A stretch of 21,239 nt of DNA, taken from positions 1-21,239 of the forward strand of contig DATLZE010000047.1 in NCBI GenBank assembly GCA_035574195.1, written 5' to 3'. Of the stretch, positions 7,620-16,378 are shown in pieces (the first letter of the stretch is position 1; each line of letters opens with the position of its first letter). Below the pieces are notes generated by a model, which saw only the letters and a list, made by a program, of their open reading frames with translations, did no database searches and was not told the origin of the DNA. This DNA comes from SG8-41 sp035574195. GTDB lineage: Bacteria > Pseudomonadota > Gammaproteobacteria > Burkholderiales > SG8-41. The position numbers were made by a program, and so were the translations under genes.

Positions 7620-8489
7620 TCAATCCCGGTTCCAGTTGAGCTTCTCCCGCAGCATGTTGTAATAGCTGTGCCCCACCGGGTGCAGCAGGCTGATCGTGTG
7701 CCGGTAGCGACGCACCTCGACGCGGTCGCCCTCGCGCAGGTCGAAGCGCGAGTGGCTGTCGAAGTGCACGCGGGGATCGGCGGCGTTGTGCACGATGATC
7801 TCGATCGTGCAATCGCTGCTCACCACCACCGGGCGGTTCGAGAGCGTGTGGGGCGAGACCGGCACCAGCGCCATCACCGAGAGCGAGGGGTGCACGATCG
7901 GGCCGCCGGCGCTCATCGCGTAGGCGGTCGAGCCGGTGGGCGAAGCGACGATCAGCCCGTCGGAGCGCTGGGTATAGATGTACTCGCCGTCAATGCGCAC
8001 TTCGAGCTCGATCATGTTGCCCTTGCTGCCCTTGCTCACCACCACGTCGTTGAAGGCGAGCTCCTCGAACACCTTCTCCGAGTCGGGATAGACCCGCCCT
8101 TCGAGCAGCATGCGCTCCTCGGCGACGAACTTCCCGTCGAGGATCGTGCCGAGGGTGTCGAGCATCGTGTCCACCGAGATGTCGGTGAGGAAGCCGAGCC
8201 GGCCCTGGTTGACGCCGACGAGCGCCACCTCGTAGGGCGCGAGCGTGCGCGCGATGTTGAGCATGGTCCCGTCGCCCCCGATCACGACGGCGAGATCGGC
8301 TTCCCGGCCCAGCTCCTCCAGCGCGAGCACCGGATAGCGGTCCTGCCGCACCTGCGAGGCGGTCAGGCGGTCGATCAGGACGCGGATCCCGCGCTGTTCG
8401 AGAAAGCCGGCGAGCCGCAGCAGCGGCGCGGCGATCTCCTGGCTCTTGTACTTGCCGATCAGCGCGACGGTCTTGAAAGGCTTTTTCAT
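7620..8489 (-). CDS. nadK: NAD kinase
   Basis: It phosphorylates NAD+ to NADP+ with ATP in the cytosol. The 289-residue protein has the GGDGT motif (71-75), VNQGRLGFLTDI (93-104), Asn147-Asp148 in LAFNDVVVSKG, and the conserved DGLIVASPTGSTAY (177-190) followed by GGPIVHP. Size is standard. It is divergent from hrcA with 139 bp between them and precedes recN, the same order as in Burkholderia relatives. The ATG at 8489 gives MKKPFKTVALIGK. No Shine-Dalgarno is evident; a TTTAAT box (complement of 8496-8501) lies 7 nt upstream, so the message may be leaderless. Confidence 0.97.
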   Translation of the reverse strand: MKKPFKTVALIGKYKSQEIAAPLLRLAGFLEQRGIRVLIDRLTASQVRQDRYPVLALEELGREADLAVVIGGDGTMLNIARTLAPYEVALVGVNQGRLGFLTDISVDTMLDTLGTILDGKFVAEERMLLEGRVYPDSEKVFEELAFNDVVVSKGSKGNMIELEVRIDGEYIYTQRSDGLIVASPTGSTAYAMSAGGPIVHPSLSVMALVPVSPHTLSNRPVVVSSDCTIEIIVHNAADPRVHFDSHSRFDLREGDRVEVRRYRHTISLLHPVGHSYYNMLREKLNWNRD

Positions 8490-8628
8490 GGCCGCATTAA
8501 ACCATAAAAGGCGCCGCCGGTGACCGGCGAGGGCCGGCCGGCGCGATCGGGCGCGAGGCGCGCGCCGCCACGCTCTTTCCGCTCGCCGCGCGCCGGTCGC
8601 AGGTCGCGGTTTTTAGTAAAATAGATTC
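8490..8628. promoter_or_regulatory. Divergent nadK/hrcA promoter region
   Basis: Toward hrcA, TAAAAT (8617-8622) ends only 6 bp before the ATG at 8629, so transcription would begin at or next to the start codon. Toward nadK, TTTAAT (complement of 8496-8501) is similarly close. Neither gene has a Shine-Dalgarno in this gap. No CIRCE-type inverted repeat (TTAGCACTC-N9-GAGTGCTAA) is present, so I see no sign that HrcA binds here. Confidence 0.45.
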
Positions 8629-9654
8629 ATGAGCGAAACTCCGATCCTGAGCGAACGCGCGCAGATTCTGCTCAAGACGCTGATCGAGCGCTACATCGCG
8701 GAAGGCCAGCCGGTGGGCTCGCGCGCCCTGTCCAAGTATTCCGGGCTCGACCTCTCGCCGGCGAGCATCCGCAACGTGATGGCCGACCTCGAGGAGATGG
8801 GCTTCGTCGCGAGCCCGCACACATCCGCGGGGCGGGTGCCGACCGCGCGCGGCTACCGCTTCTTCGTGGACGCGCTGCTCACCATCAAGCCGCTCGACAC
8901 CGTGGAAGTGCATCAGCTGGAGGAACACCTGCACGCGGACAACACCCAGAAACTGGTCGCGAGCGCCTCGCAGCTGCTCTCCGACCTGACGCATTTCGCG
9001 GGCGTGGTGATGACGCCGCGGCGCAGCCCCGGATTCCGCCACATCGAGTTCCTCAAGCTCTCGGACAAGCGCGTGCTGCTCATCATCGTGACTCCAGAGG
9101 GCGACGTGCAGAACCGCATCCTGTTCATGCAGAAGTCGTACACGCCCTCGGAGCTCACCGAGGCTGCGAACATCCTCAACCAGAACTACGCCGGGCTCAC
9201 CTTCGACGAGATCCGGCGCCGCATCCGGGAGGAGCTCCGGCAGCTCACCGAGGACATGACGCGGCTCATGACCGCGGCGCTCGAGGCGGGCAGCCAGGCG
9301 CTGGCGAGCGAGGAGGTGGTGATCTCGGGCGAGGGCAATCTCCTCGACTCGCAGGATCTCTCCTCCAACATGGCGAACCTGAGGAAGCTCTTCGAGCTGT
9401 TCGAGCGCAAGACGGGCCTGCTCCAGTTGCTCGAACTCTCGAGCCGCGCGCAGGGCGTGCAGATCTTCATCGGCGGCGAATCCGGGGTGGCCCCGCTCGA
9501 CGAGTGCAGCGTGATCACCGCGCCCTACAAGGTCGAGGGACAGGTCGTCGGCACGGTGGGCGTGATCGGCCCCACGCGCATGGCCTACGAGCGCGTCATC
9601 CCGATCGTGGACGTCACCGCGAAGCTGCTCTCGAGCGCGCTCGCCCAGCGCTAG
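8629..9654 (+). CDS. hrcA: Heat-inducible transcription repressor HrcA
   Basis: HrcA represses chaperone genes through CIRCE operators and needs GroEL for activity. The 341-residue protein has an N-terminal winged-helix domain (SERAQILLKTLIERYIAEGQ, then VGSRALSKYSGLDLSPASIRN in two pieces). The signature SPHTSAGRVPTARGYRFFVD follows at about 63-82. The C-terminal part has IFIGGESG and PYKVEGQVVGTVGVIGPTRMAY. Start, length and end are normal. It begins the plus-strand chaperone cluster hrcA-hemH-grpE-dnaK-dnaJ. In this class HrcA mainly controls groESL, and the grpE and dnaK promoters here look sigma-32-dependent, so its targets are probably outside the window. Confidence 0.97.
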   Translation: MSETPILSERAQILLKTLIERYIAEGQPVGSRALSKYSGLDLSPASIRNVMADLEEMGFVASPHTSAGRVPTARGYRFFVDALLTIKPLDTVEVHQLEEHLHADNTQKLVASASQLLSDLTHFAGVVMTPRRSPGFRHIEFLKLSDKRVLLIIVTPEGDVQNRILFMQKSYTPSELTEAANILNQNYAGLTFDEIRRRIREELRQLTEDMTRLMTAALEAGSQALASEEVVISGEGNLLDSQDLSSNMANLRKLFELFERKTGLLQLLELSSRAQGVQIFIGGESGVAPLDECSVITAPYKVEGQVVGTVGVIGPTRMAYERVIPIVDVTAKLLSSALAQR

Positions 9655-9756
9655 GTTCCGCCTCCGGTGTTCAGCGCTCGCTGTCGCAACCCTGAACGCC
9701 GAGCCTCGGGCCTCGAGCTGCGAGCCTCGAACATTGAACCCTGAACCCCCTTTTGC
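9655..9756. repeat. Low-complexity cryptic repeat before and into hemH
   Basis: The gap between hrcA and hemH contains imperfect iterations of GAGCCTCG/GGCCTCGAG (about 9701-9730) followed by two copies of an AACCCTGAAC-like unit (about 9689-9698 and 9737-9746). The second unit covers the hemH TTG start and first codons. The pattern resembles slipped-strand expansions seen in gaps of GC-rich betaproteobacteria. Confidence 0.5.
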
Positions 9757-10816
9757 CCACGGAACCGAGCCGCGCATCGGCGTGCTGCTGGTGCAGCTCG
9801 GAACGCCCGAGGCGCCTACCCCGGCCGCGGTGCGCGCCTATCTGCGGGAGTTCCTGTCCGACCCGCGGGTGATCGAGATCCCGCGCGCGCTGTGGTGGCC
9901 GGTGCTGCACCTCTTCGTGCTCACGACGCGGCCCGCGGATTCCGCCCGGCGCTACGCGCAGATCTGGACGAGCGAGGGCTCGCCGCTCAAGGTGCACACC
10001 GAGCGCCAGACGAAGCTGCTGCGCGGCTTCCTCGGCGAGCGCGTGAAGCTGCCGCTCGTGGTGGACTACGCGATGCGCTACGGCAGCCCCTCGATCGCGC
10101 AGCGGCTCGCGGAAATGAAGGCGCTCGGCTGCGACCGCATCCTGCTCGTGCCGCTCTACCCCCAGTACTCGGCGAGCACCACCGCGACCGCGGTGGACGC
10201 CGCGGCCGCCTGCCTGATGCGCACGCGCAACCAGCCGGCGCTGCGCACGGTGCGCGGCTTCCACGACCACCCGGGCTACATCGCCGCGCTTGCGGCGGGC
10301 GTGCGCGAGTACTGGACACGGCACGGCAAGCCCGACGTGCTGCTGATGAGCTTCCACGGGCTGCCGCGCGCCACCCTCGACAAGGGCGACCCCTACCACT
10401 GCGAGTGCCACAAAACGGGGCGCTTGCTCGGCGAGGCGCTCGGGCTCCAGCCGGCGCAGTACCGGGTGTGCTTCCAGTCGCGCTTCGGGCGCGCGCAATG
10501 GCTCAAACCCTATACCGCGGAGCTGCTCGCGCAGCTCGGGCGCGGGAAAGCCGGCCGGGTGGACGTGGTCTGCCCCGGATTCGTGAGCGACTGCCTGGAG
10601 ACGCTCGAGGAGATCGCGATCGAGGGCAAGAGCCTTTTTCTGCGGGCCGGCGGGCGCGAGTTTCACTACCTCCCGTGCCTGAACGAGCGCGCCGACTGGA
10701 TCCACGCGCTCGCCGACATCGTGGCGCAGAACCTGGCGGGCTGGAGCGCGGGCGCCTCGCACGAGGAGCTCGAGCTCTCGCGCCTGCGCGCGCTCTCGAT
10801 GGGCGCAAAAATCTGA
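9734..10816 (+). CDS. hemH: Ferrochelatase
   Basis: It inserts Fe2+ into protoporphyrin IX in the last step of haem synthesis. The 360-residue protein has RIGVLLVQLGTPEAPT near the start and LREFLSDPRVIEIPR. The metal-entry histidine is His208 in LLMSFHGLP. Glu289 in CPGFVSDCLETLEEI is the conserved acidic residue. YPQYSASTT and CFQSRFG are further family motifs. I accept the TTG at 9734 because homologues extend this far (EPP-x-HG before the first strand) and no ATG or GTG upstream of the first strand is in frame. The only later candidate, GTG at 9782, would cut into it. The ribosome site is poor and the start lies in a cryptic repeat. Its place between hrcA and grpE is the usual one for the class. 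Confidence 0.95.
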   Translation: MNPEPPFAHGTEPRIGVLLVQLGTPEAPTPAAVRAYLREFLSDPRVIEIPRALWWPVLHLFVLTTRPADSARRYAQIWTSEGSPLKVHTERQTKLLRGFLGERVKLPLVVDYAMRYGSPSIAQRLAEMKALGCDRILLVPLYPQYSASTTATAVDAAAACLMRTRNQPALRTVRGFHDHPGYIAALAAGVREYWTRHGKPDVLLMSFHGLPRATLDKGDPYHCECHKTGRLLGEALGLQPAQYRVCFQSRFGRAQWLKPYTAELLAQLGRGKAGRVDVVCPGFVSDCLETLEEIAIEGKSLFLRAGGREFHYLPCLNERADWIHALADIVAQNLAGWSAGASHEELELSRLRALSMGAKI

Positions 10817-10899
10817 GCGGCTCCGCTTCCTGCGCCATGTAGCCCCGCCGCGCGCGCCCGTGCCGTGCCCTAAAATGCCTGCCGCACCAATCGGTTAAC

Positions 10900-10942
10900 A
10901 GGAGTCGGTCGGATGCGGGCCGCCAAACCCCTAACCACTTGA
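10900..10942 (+). other. Possible 9-codon leader peptide before grpE
   Basis: AGGAG (10900-10904) stands 8 nt before an ATG at 10913 that opens a nine-codon frame (MRAAKPLTT) closed by TGA at 10940-10942. The stop overlaps the -35 box of the grpE sigma-32 promoter. A TAAAAT box (10871-10876) could drive it. Nothing else supports expression. Confidence 0.2.
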
Positions 10943-10965
10943 ATTGCCGCGATTTACCCCCATCT
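10938..10965 (+). promoter_or_regulatory. Sigma-32 heat-shock promoter of grpE
   Basis: CTTGAAT (10938-10944) and CCCCATCT (10958-10965), 13 bp apart, match the RpoH consensus (CTTGAAA, N11-16, CCCCATNT) closely. Transcription would start near 10972, just before the grpE ribosome site. This excludes any grpE start further upstream than 10987. Confidence 0.85.
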
Positions 10966-10986
10966 GCGCCAAGACGACCGGAGAAC

Positions 10987-11586
10987 ATGATGCAAGACGC
11001 CTTCGATACCACCCGAGCCGAAACCGAAACCCCCGCGGGGGAGTTGCCTTCCCAGGCCCCTGAAGTCGAGCCCCGGCCGGCTCCGCAGGACGCCGCCGGC
11101 GCTGAGCGCGCGGCCGCGCCGAGCCTGGAGGAGCAACTGCGCAAGGCGGAGCTCGCCGCGCTCGAGCACCACGACGCATGGCTGCGCGCCCGGGCCGAGG
11201 CCGACAACATCCGCAAGCGCGCGCAGCTCGAGATCGCCAACGCGCACAAGTACGCGCTCGAGAGCTTCGCGACCGAGCTGCTCGTGGTGAAGGACAGCCT
11301 GGAGGCCGCGCTCGCCGCCGAGCACCCCTCGGCGGAGAGCATGAGAAGCGGGGTGGAGCTCACCTTGAGGCAGCTCGCCGGCGTGTTCGAGCGCTTCAAC
11401 CTCACCGAAATCAATCCTCTCGGCAGTAAATTCGACCCCCACCGCCACCAGGCGATCAGCACCGAGGAGTCGGAATCCGAGCCCAACACCGTGGTGAAGG
11501 TGCTGCAGAAAGGCTATCTCCTGCACGAGCGGGTGATTCGCCCCGCTCTGGTGGTGGTGGCCAAGCCCAAAGCCGTTGAAAAATGA
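10987..11586 (+). CDS. grpE: Nucleotide exchange factor GrpE
   Basis: GrpE releases ADP from DnaK and acts as a thermosensor. The 199-residue protein has a disordered acidic N-terminus (about 1-45), a long coiled-coil helix (AELAALEHHDAWLRARAEAD, then NIRKRAQLE), and the beta-domain with the family signature INPLGSKFDPHRHQAIS and VLQKGYLLHERVIRPALVVV near the end. Two adjacent ATGs (10987, 10990) share GGAG at 10980-10983; the second is better spaced. A longer frame from 10939 would begin inside the promoter and is rejected. The last codons overlap the dnaK promoter. Confidence 0.95.
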   Translation: MMQDAFDTTRAETETPAGELPSQAPEVEPRPAPQDAAGAERAAAPSLEEQLRKAELAALEHHDAWLRARAEADNIRKRAQLEIANAHKYALESFATELLVVKDSLEAALAAEHPSAESMRSGVELTLRQLAGVFERFNLTEINPLGSKFDPHRHQAISTEESESEPNTVVKVLQKGYLLHERVIRPALVVVAKPKAVEK

Positions 11587-11602
11587 GGGCTTACCCCCAT
11601 AT
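11575..11602 (+). promoter_or_regulatory. Sigma-32 heat-shock promoter of dnaK
   Basis: GTTGAAA (11575-11581) and CCCCATAT (11595-11602) are separated by exactly 13 bp, as at grpE. The -35 box lies within the last codons of grpE. This gives dnaK its own heat-shock start in addition to read-through from grpE. Transcription would begin near 11609, leaving a leader of about 40 nt. Confidence 0.85.
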
Positions 11603-11649
11603 CCGACGGTAGCGGGCGAATCTTTCAGGAAAACCAGCGAGGTAGAACG

Positions 11650-13581
<1,932 letters not shown>

Positions 13582-13606
13582 ATGCGCGAAGGGCGAAGGG
13601 TGAGGA

Positions 13607-13960
13607 GTGAAACACAGCCATCGCAGCTTGCGAGCCTGGCACAGGGCGATCGAGCTCGTTGACGAGATTTGCCGCCCGACCTCATCCTTCCCGGAATCAG
13701 AGCGCCACGGCCTCACGCCGCGATTGCGGCGTGCGGCCGTTTCCGTACCGGCCGATCTTGCGGCAGGATCGGCGCAGCCTGGGACAAGAACACTGCTTCG
13801 CTTTCCGGGCATCGCTCCCGGAGCCCGGCCGGAATCGGACGCTATGGTCGAGTCTGCTGCACGACAGGGATGCATGCTGGAAGTGGAAGAGCCTCGAAGA
13901 ATTGACAACGCCACGGGACCGATCGTGGGACCGTCCGCATCGCTCGAGCGGCGGTCTTGA
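13607..13960 (+). pseudogene. Decayed four-helix-bundle protein (23S rRNA intervening-sequence family)
   Basis: The 117-residue frame (GTG start) is recognisably of the small four-helix-bundle family that is also encoded in 23S rRNA intervening sequences. HSHRSLRAWHRAIELVDEI matches the first helix. SSFPESERHGLTPRLRRAAV and SVPADLAAGSA match the second block, and SLERRS is the usual kind of C-terminus. The frame stays open, but the third and fourth helices carry substitutions I would not expect in a working protein: LRFPGIAPGARPESD where relatives have about LRFLxIARGSLAE, putting three prolines in a helix. I infer relaxed selection. It interrupts dnaK-dnaJ and is bordered by a short inverted repeat, 13595-13601 and 13960-13966. 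Function of the family is unknown to me. Confidence 0.65.
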
Positions 13961-13975
13961 CCCTTCACACAAAAA

Positions 13976-15103
13976 ATGGCGAAGCGCGACTACTACGAAG
14001 TGCTGGGAGTCAACCGGGACGCCTCCGAAGAGGAGATCAAGAAGGCGTACCGCAAGCTCGCCATGAAATGGCATCCGGACCGCAACCCGGACAACCCGAA
14101 GGCCGAGGAGTACTTCAAGGAGGCCAAGGAAGCCTACGAGATCCTGTCCGACCCCCAGAAACGTGCCGCCTACGACCAGTTCGGCCACGCGGGCGTGGAC
14201 CCGGCGGCCGCGGCCGGCGCCGGCGGCTTCCGCGCCGGCGGCTTCGAGAATTTCGCCGACGCCTTCGGCGACATCTTCAGCGACATCTTCGGCGGCGGGC
14301 GCGCCCGCTCCACCGTCTATCGCGGCGCGGACCTGCGCTACAACCTCGAGATCTCGCTCGAGGAGGCGGCACGCGGCACCGAGACCCGGATCCGCATCCC
14401 GGCGATGGAAGAATGCGACACCTGCCGCGGCAGCGGCGCGCGTCCCGGCACCGCGCCTTCCACCTGCCCGACTTGCCACGGCCACGGCCAGGTGCGCATG
14501 CAGCAGGGCTTCTTCTCGATCCAGCAGACCTGCCCGCGCTGCCACGGCGCCGGCAAGATCGTGACCTCGCCCTGCCCGGCGTGCGGCGGCGCCGGGCGCG
14601 TCAAGCGGCACAAGACGCTCGCGGTCAAGATCCCGGCGGGCGTGGACGAGGGCGACCGCATCCGGCTCTCGGGCGAGGGCGAGGCGGGCGTGAACGGAGG
14701 GCCGCCGGGCGACCTCTACGTGGTGATCCATCTCAAGCCGCATCCGGTGTTCCGGCGCGACCACAACGATCTGCACTGCGAGATGCCGATCAGCATCACC
14801 ACCGCCGCGCTCGGGGGCGAGATCGAGATCCCGACGCTCGACGGCTACGCCAAGATCCGGATCCCGTCCGGAACGCAGACCGGGCAGATGTTCCGGCTGC
14901 GCGGCAAGGGCATCCGGGGCGTGCGCTCGAGCGGCCCCGGCGATCTCATCTGCCACGTGGTGGTGGAGACCCCGGTCAACCTCACGCCGCGCCAGAAGGA
15001 GCTACTGCTCGAGCTCGAGGCGATCAACCAGAAGGACGGCGGGCGCCACAACCCCAGGGCCAAGTCCTGGATGGAGAAAGTGCGGGAGTTCTTCGCGCAG
15101 TGA
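13976..15103 (+). CDS. dnaJ: Co-chaperone DnaJ (Hsp40)
   Basis: DnaJ delivers unfolded clients to DnaK and stimulates its ATPase. The 375-residue protein has a J-domain with the HPD triad (33-35, in KWHPDRNPDN) and a Gly/Phe-rich segment (about 78-108). The zinc domain has four CxxCxGxG repeats (Cys147/150, 164/167, 186/189, 200/203), and the C-terminal client-binding domains follow. All key residues are intact. The ATG at 13976 gives MAKRDYYEVLGV. Its ribosome site is missing: the bases before it are a T/C-rich run and six As, probably a result of the upstream insertion. I see no separate promoter, so expression may depend on read-through from dnaK. Confidence 0.98.
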   Translation: MAKRDYYEVLGVNRDASEEEIKKAYRKLAMKWHPDRNPDNPKAEEYFKEAKEAYEILSDPQKRAAYDQFGHAGVDPAAAAGAGGFRAGGFENFADAFGDIFSDIFGGGRARSTVYRGADLRYNLEISLEEAARGTETRIRIPAMEECDTCRGSGARPGTAPSTCPTCHGHGQVRMQQGFFSIQQTCPRCHGAGKIVTSPCPACGGAGRVKRHKTLAVKIPAGVDEGDRIRLSGEGEAGVNGGPPGDLYVVIHLKPHPVFRRDHNDLHCEMPISITTAALGGEIEIPTLDGYAKIRIPSGTQTGQMFRLRGKGIRGVRSSGPGDLICHVVVETPVNLTPRQKELLLELEAINQKDGGRHNPRAKSWMEKVREFFAQ

Positions 15104-15214
15104 TGGATGGCAGGCACGCCAGGCAGCGGGCCGCGCAGCCTCCTACCGCTCCGGACCCGCGCGCTTTCGAATATCCCCTGATTTCAGGATTCGCCCCCCG
15201 GGCCCCGGCCGGAT

Positions 15215-15242
15215 CGTGCCGCATCCCAGGCCGCGCGGCACG
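15215..15242. terminator. Hairpin between convergent dnaJ and corA
   Basis: CGTGCCGC (15215-15222) pairs perfectly with GCGGCACG (15235-15242) over a 12-nt loop, in the 159-bp gap between the dnaJ and corA stops. There is no U-run on either side, so it may act with Rho or simply protect 3' ends. Confidence 0.3.
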
Positions 15243-15262
15243 GCAGGACCGATAGCCGGATC

Positions 15263-16234
15263 CTAGAGCCAGCCGGCCCGGCGCAGCCGGTAGAAGAGGT
15301 AGCCGTCTATCGCCGCCATCAGGAAAATCGCGAGCGGATAGCCGTAGTACCACTCGAGCTCCGGCATGTACTTGAAATTCATGCCGTAGATGCCCGCGAT
15401 CATGGTGGGCACGGCGACCAGTGCCGCGTAGGCGGCGAGCCGCTTGGTGGTCTCGTTCTCCTGGAGCTGGATGAGCGAGAGCTGCACCGAGATGGCCGTG
15501 CTCAGCATTTCGCGCAGGCTCTCGATGCTCTGGTTGATGCGCAGCAAGTGGTCGTAGACATCGCGCAGATAGTCCTGCACGCCCACGCAGATCTCCGGCA
15601 CGCGCCCTCCGTAGAGCTTGCCCACGGTCTCCAGCAGCGGCCCCGCCGCGTGCTTGAGGACATTGAGCTTCTGCTTGAGCGCGTAGAGCGCCTCGATGCT
15701 CTCGCGCGGCGTCGCTCCCGAAAAGATCCTGCGCTCGAGCGCGTCGAGCTCGTCCTCCAGCGCCTCCACCGCGGGAAAATAACGATCCACCACCGCGTCC
15801 AACAGCGCATAAAGAACGAAACCCGGTCCGGACCGGAGCAGGTGCGGCTCGCGCTCGCAGCGCGCGCGCACGCCGGCGAAGCCCTCGCGCGTCGCAGTGC
15901 GCACCGACAGAATGTAGTTCTGCGCCGCGAAAATGCAGACCTCGCCCTCGTGCAGCTCATCCTCGCCTTCCACCACCTCGACCGTGCGCACCACGACGAA
16001 GATCGAATCGCCGTATTCCTCGAGCTTCGGGCGCTGGTGGCCGTGCTGCGCGTCCTCCACCGCCAGCTCGTGCAAGCCGAACTGCCGCTGCATCTCCTCG
16101 AGCTCGCGCGGCTGCGGGTCCTTCAGCGCGACCCAGACGAAACAGCCGGGCAGCTCCAGGTAGCGGTGAATGTCCTCCTGCGAGATATCGGCAAGCTTCC
16201 TGCCGTCCTGGTAAGCCGCGCAGTTGACGAGCAT
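15263..16234 (-). CDS. corA: Magnesium/cobalt transporter CorA
   Basis: CorA is a pentameric inner-membrane channel for Mg2+ (also Co2+, Ni2+). The 323-residue protein has a large cytosolic N-terminal domain and a long stalk helix (about 220-265). Two C-terminal membrane helices follow, the first ending in the essential GMN motif (284-286, within AGIYGMNFKYMPELEW) and the second about 297-315. The acidic loop after GMN is typical. The tail is basic (RLRRAGWL). I chose the ATG at 16234 (MLVNCAAYQDGRKLADI, the common N-terminus) over the TTG at 16261. GGAGG lies about 11 bases upstream. A decayed CRISPR array sits immediately upstream on the same strand, ending about 33 bp before this start. 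Confidence 0.95.
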   Translation of the reverse strand: MLVNCAAYQDGRKLADISQEDIHRYLELPGCFVWVALKDPQPRELEEMQRQFGLHELAVEDAQHGHQRPKLEEYGDSIFVVVRTVEVVEGEDELHEGEVCIFAAQNYILSVRTATREGFAGVRARCEREPHLLRSGPGFVLYALLDAVVDRYFPAVEALEDELDALERRIFSGATPRESIEALYALKQKLNVLKHAAGPLLETVGKLYGGRVPEICVGVQDYLRDVYDHLLRINQSIESLREMLSTAISVQLSLIQLQENETTKRLAAYAALVAVPTMIAGIYGMNFKYMPELEWYYGYPLAIFLMAAIDGYLFYRLRRAGWL

Positions 16235-16266
16235 GAGCGCATGAACCTCCCGACGCGGCAATGATA

Positions 16267-16378
16267 TCGGAAATGAGGCCGAGGCACGCGTGCCTCGGAA
16301 AACCGGTCAGCAATCAATTCAGCGTGGTGCAGGAATCCGAGGCTTCAATGAGGCCGAGGCACGTCTGCCTCGGAAAAC
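16267..16378 (-). CRISPR. Minimal CRISPR array: two repeats, one spacer
   Basis: Two 37-bp repeats with a 75-bp period flank one 38-bp spacer (16304-16341). Read on the minus strand, the first repeat (16378-16342) starts GTTTTCCGAGG and ends CCTCATTGAAGC, the ATTGAA-type end usual for type I repeats. The second (16303-16267) is identical except for the central loop and a degenerate last 7 bases, as expected of a terminal repeat. Each has an 8-bp stem CCGAGGCA/TGCCTCGG with a 4-nt loop; in the terminal copy the whole 20 bp CCGAGGCACGCGTGCCTCGG is palindromic. Such a hairpin is what a Cas6-type nuclease would cut. It directly follows a truncated cas4-cas1 gene on the same strand, which supports a CRISPR origin despite the small size. 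Confidence 0.75.

Noticed and set aside
8490..8628. Search for a CIRCE operator near hrcA, and also before grpE and dnaK
   Set aside because: No TTAGCACTC-N9-GAGTGCTAA-like inverted repeat is present.
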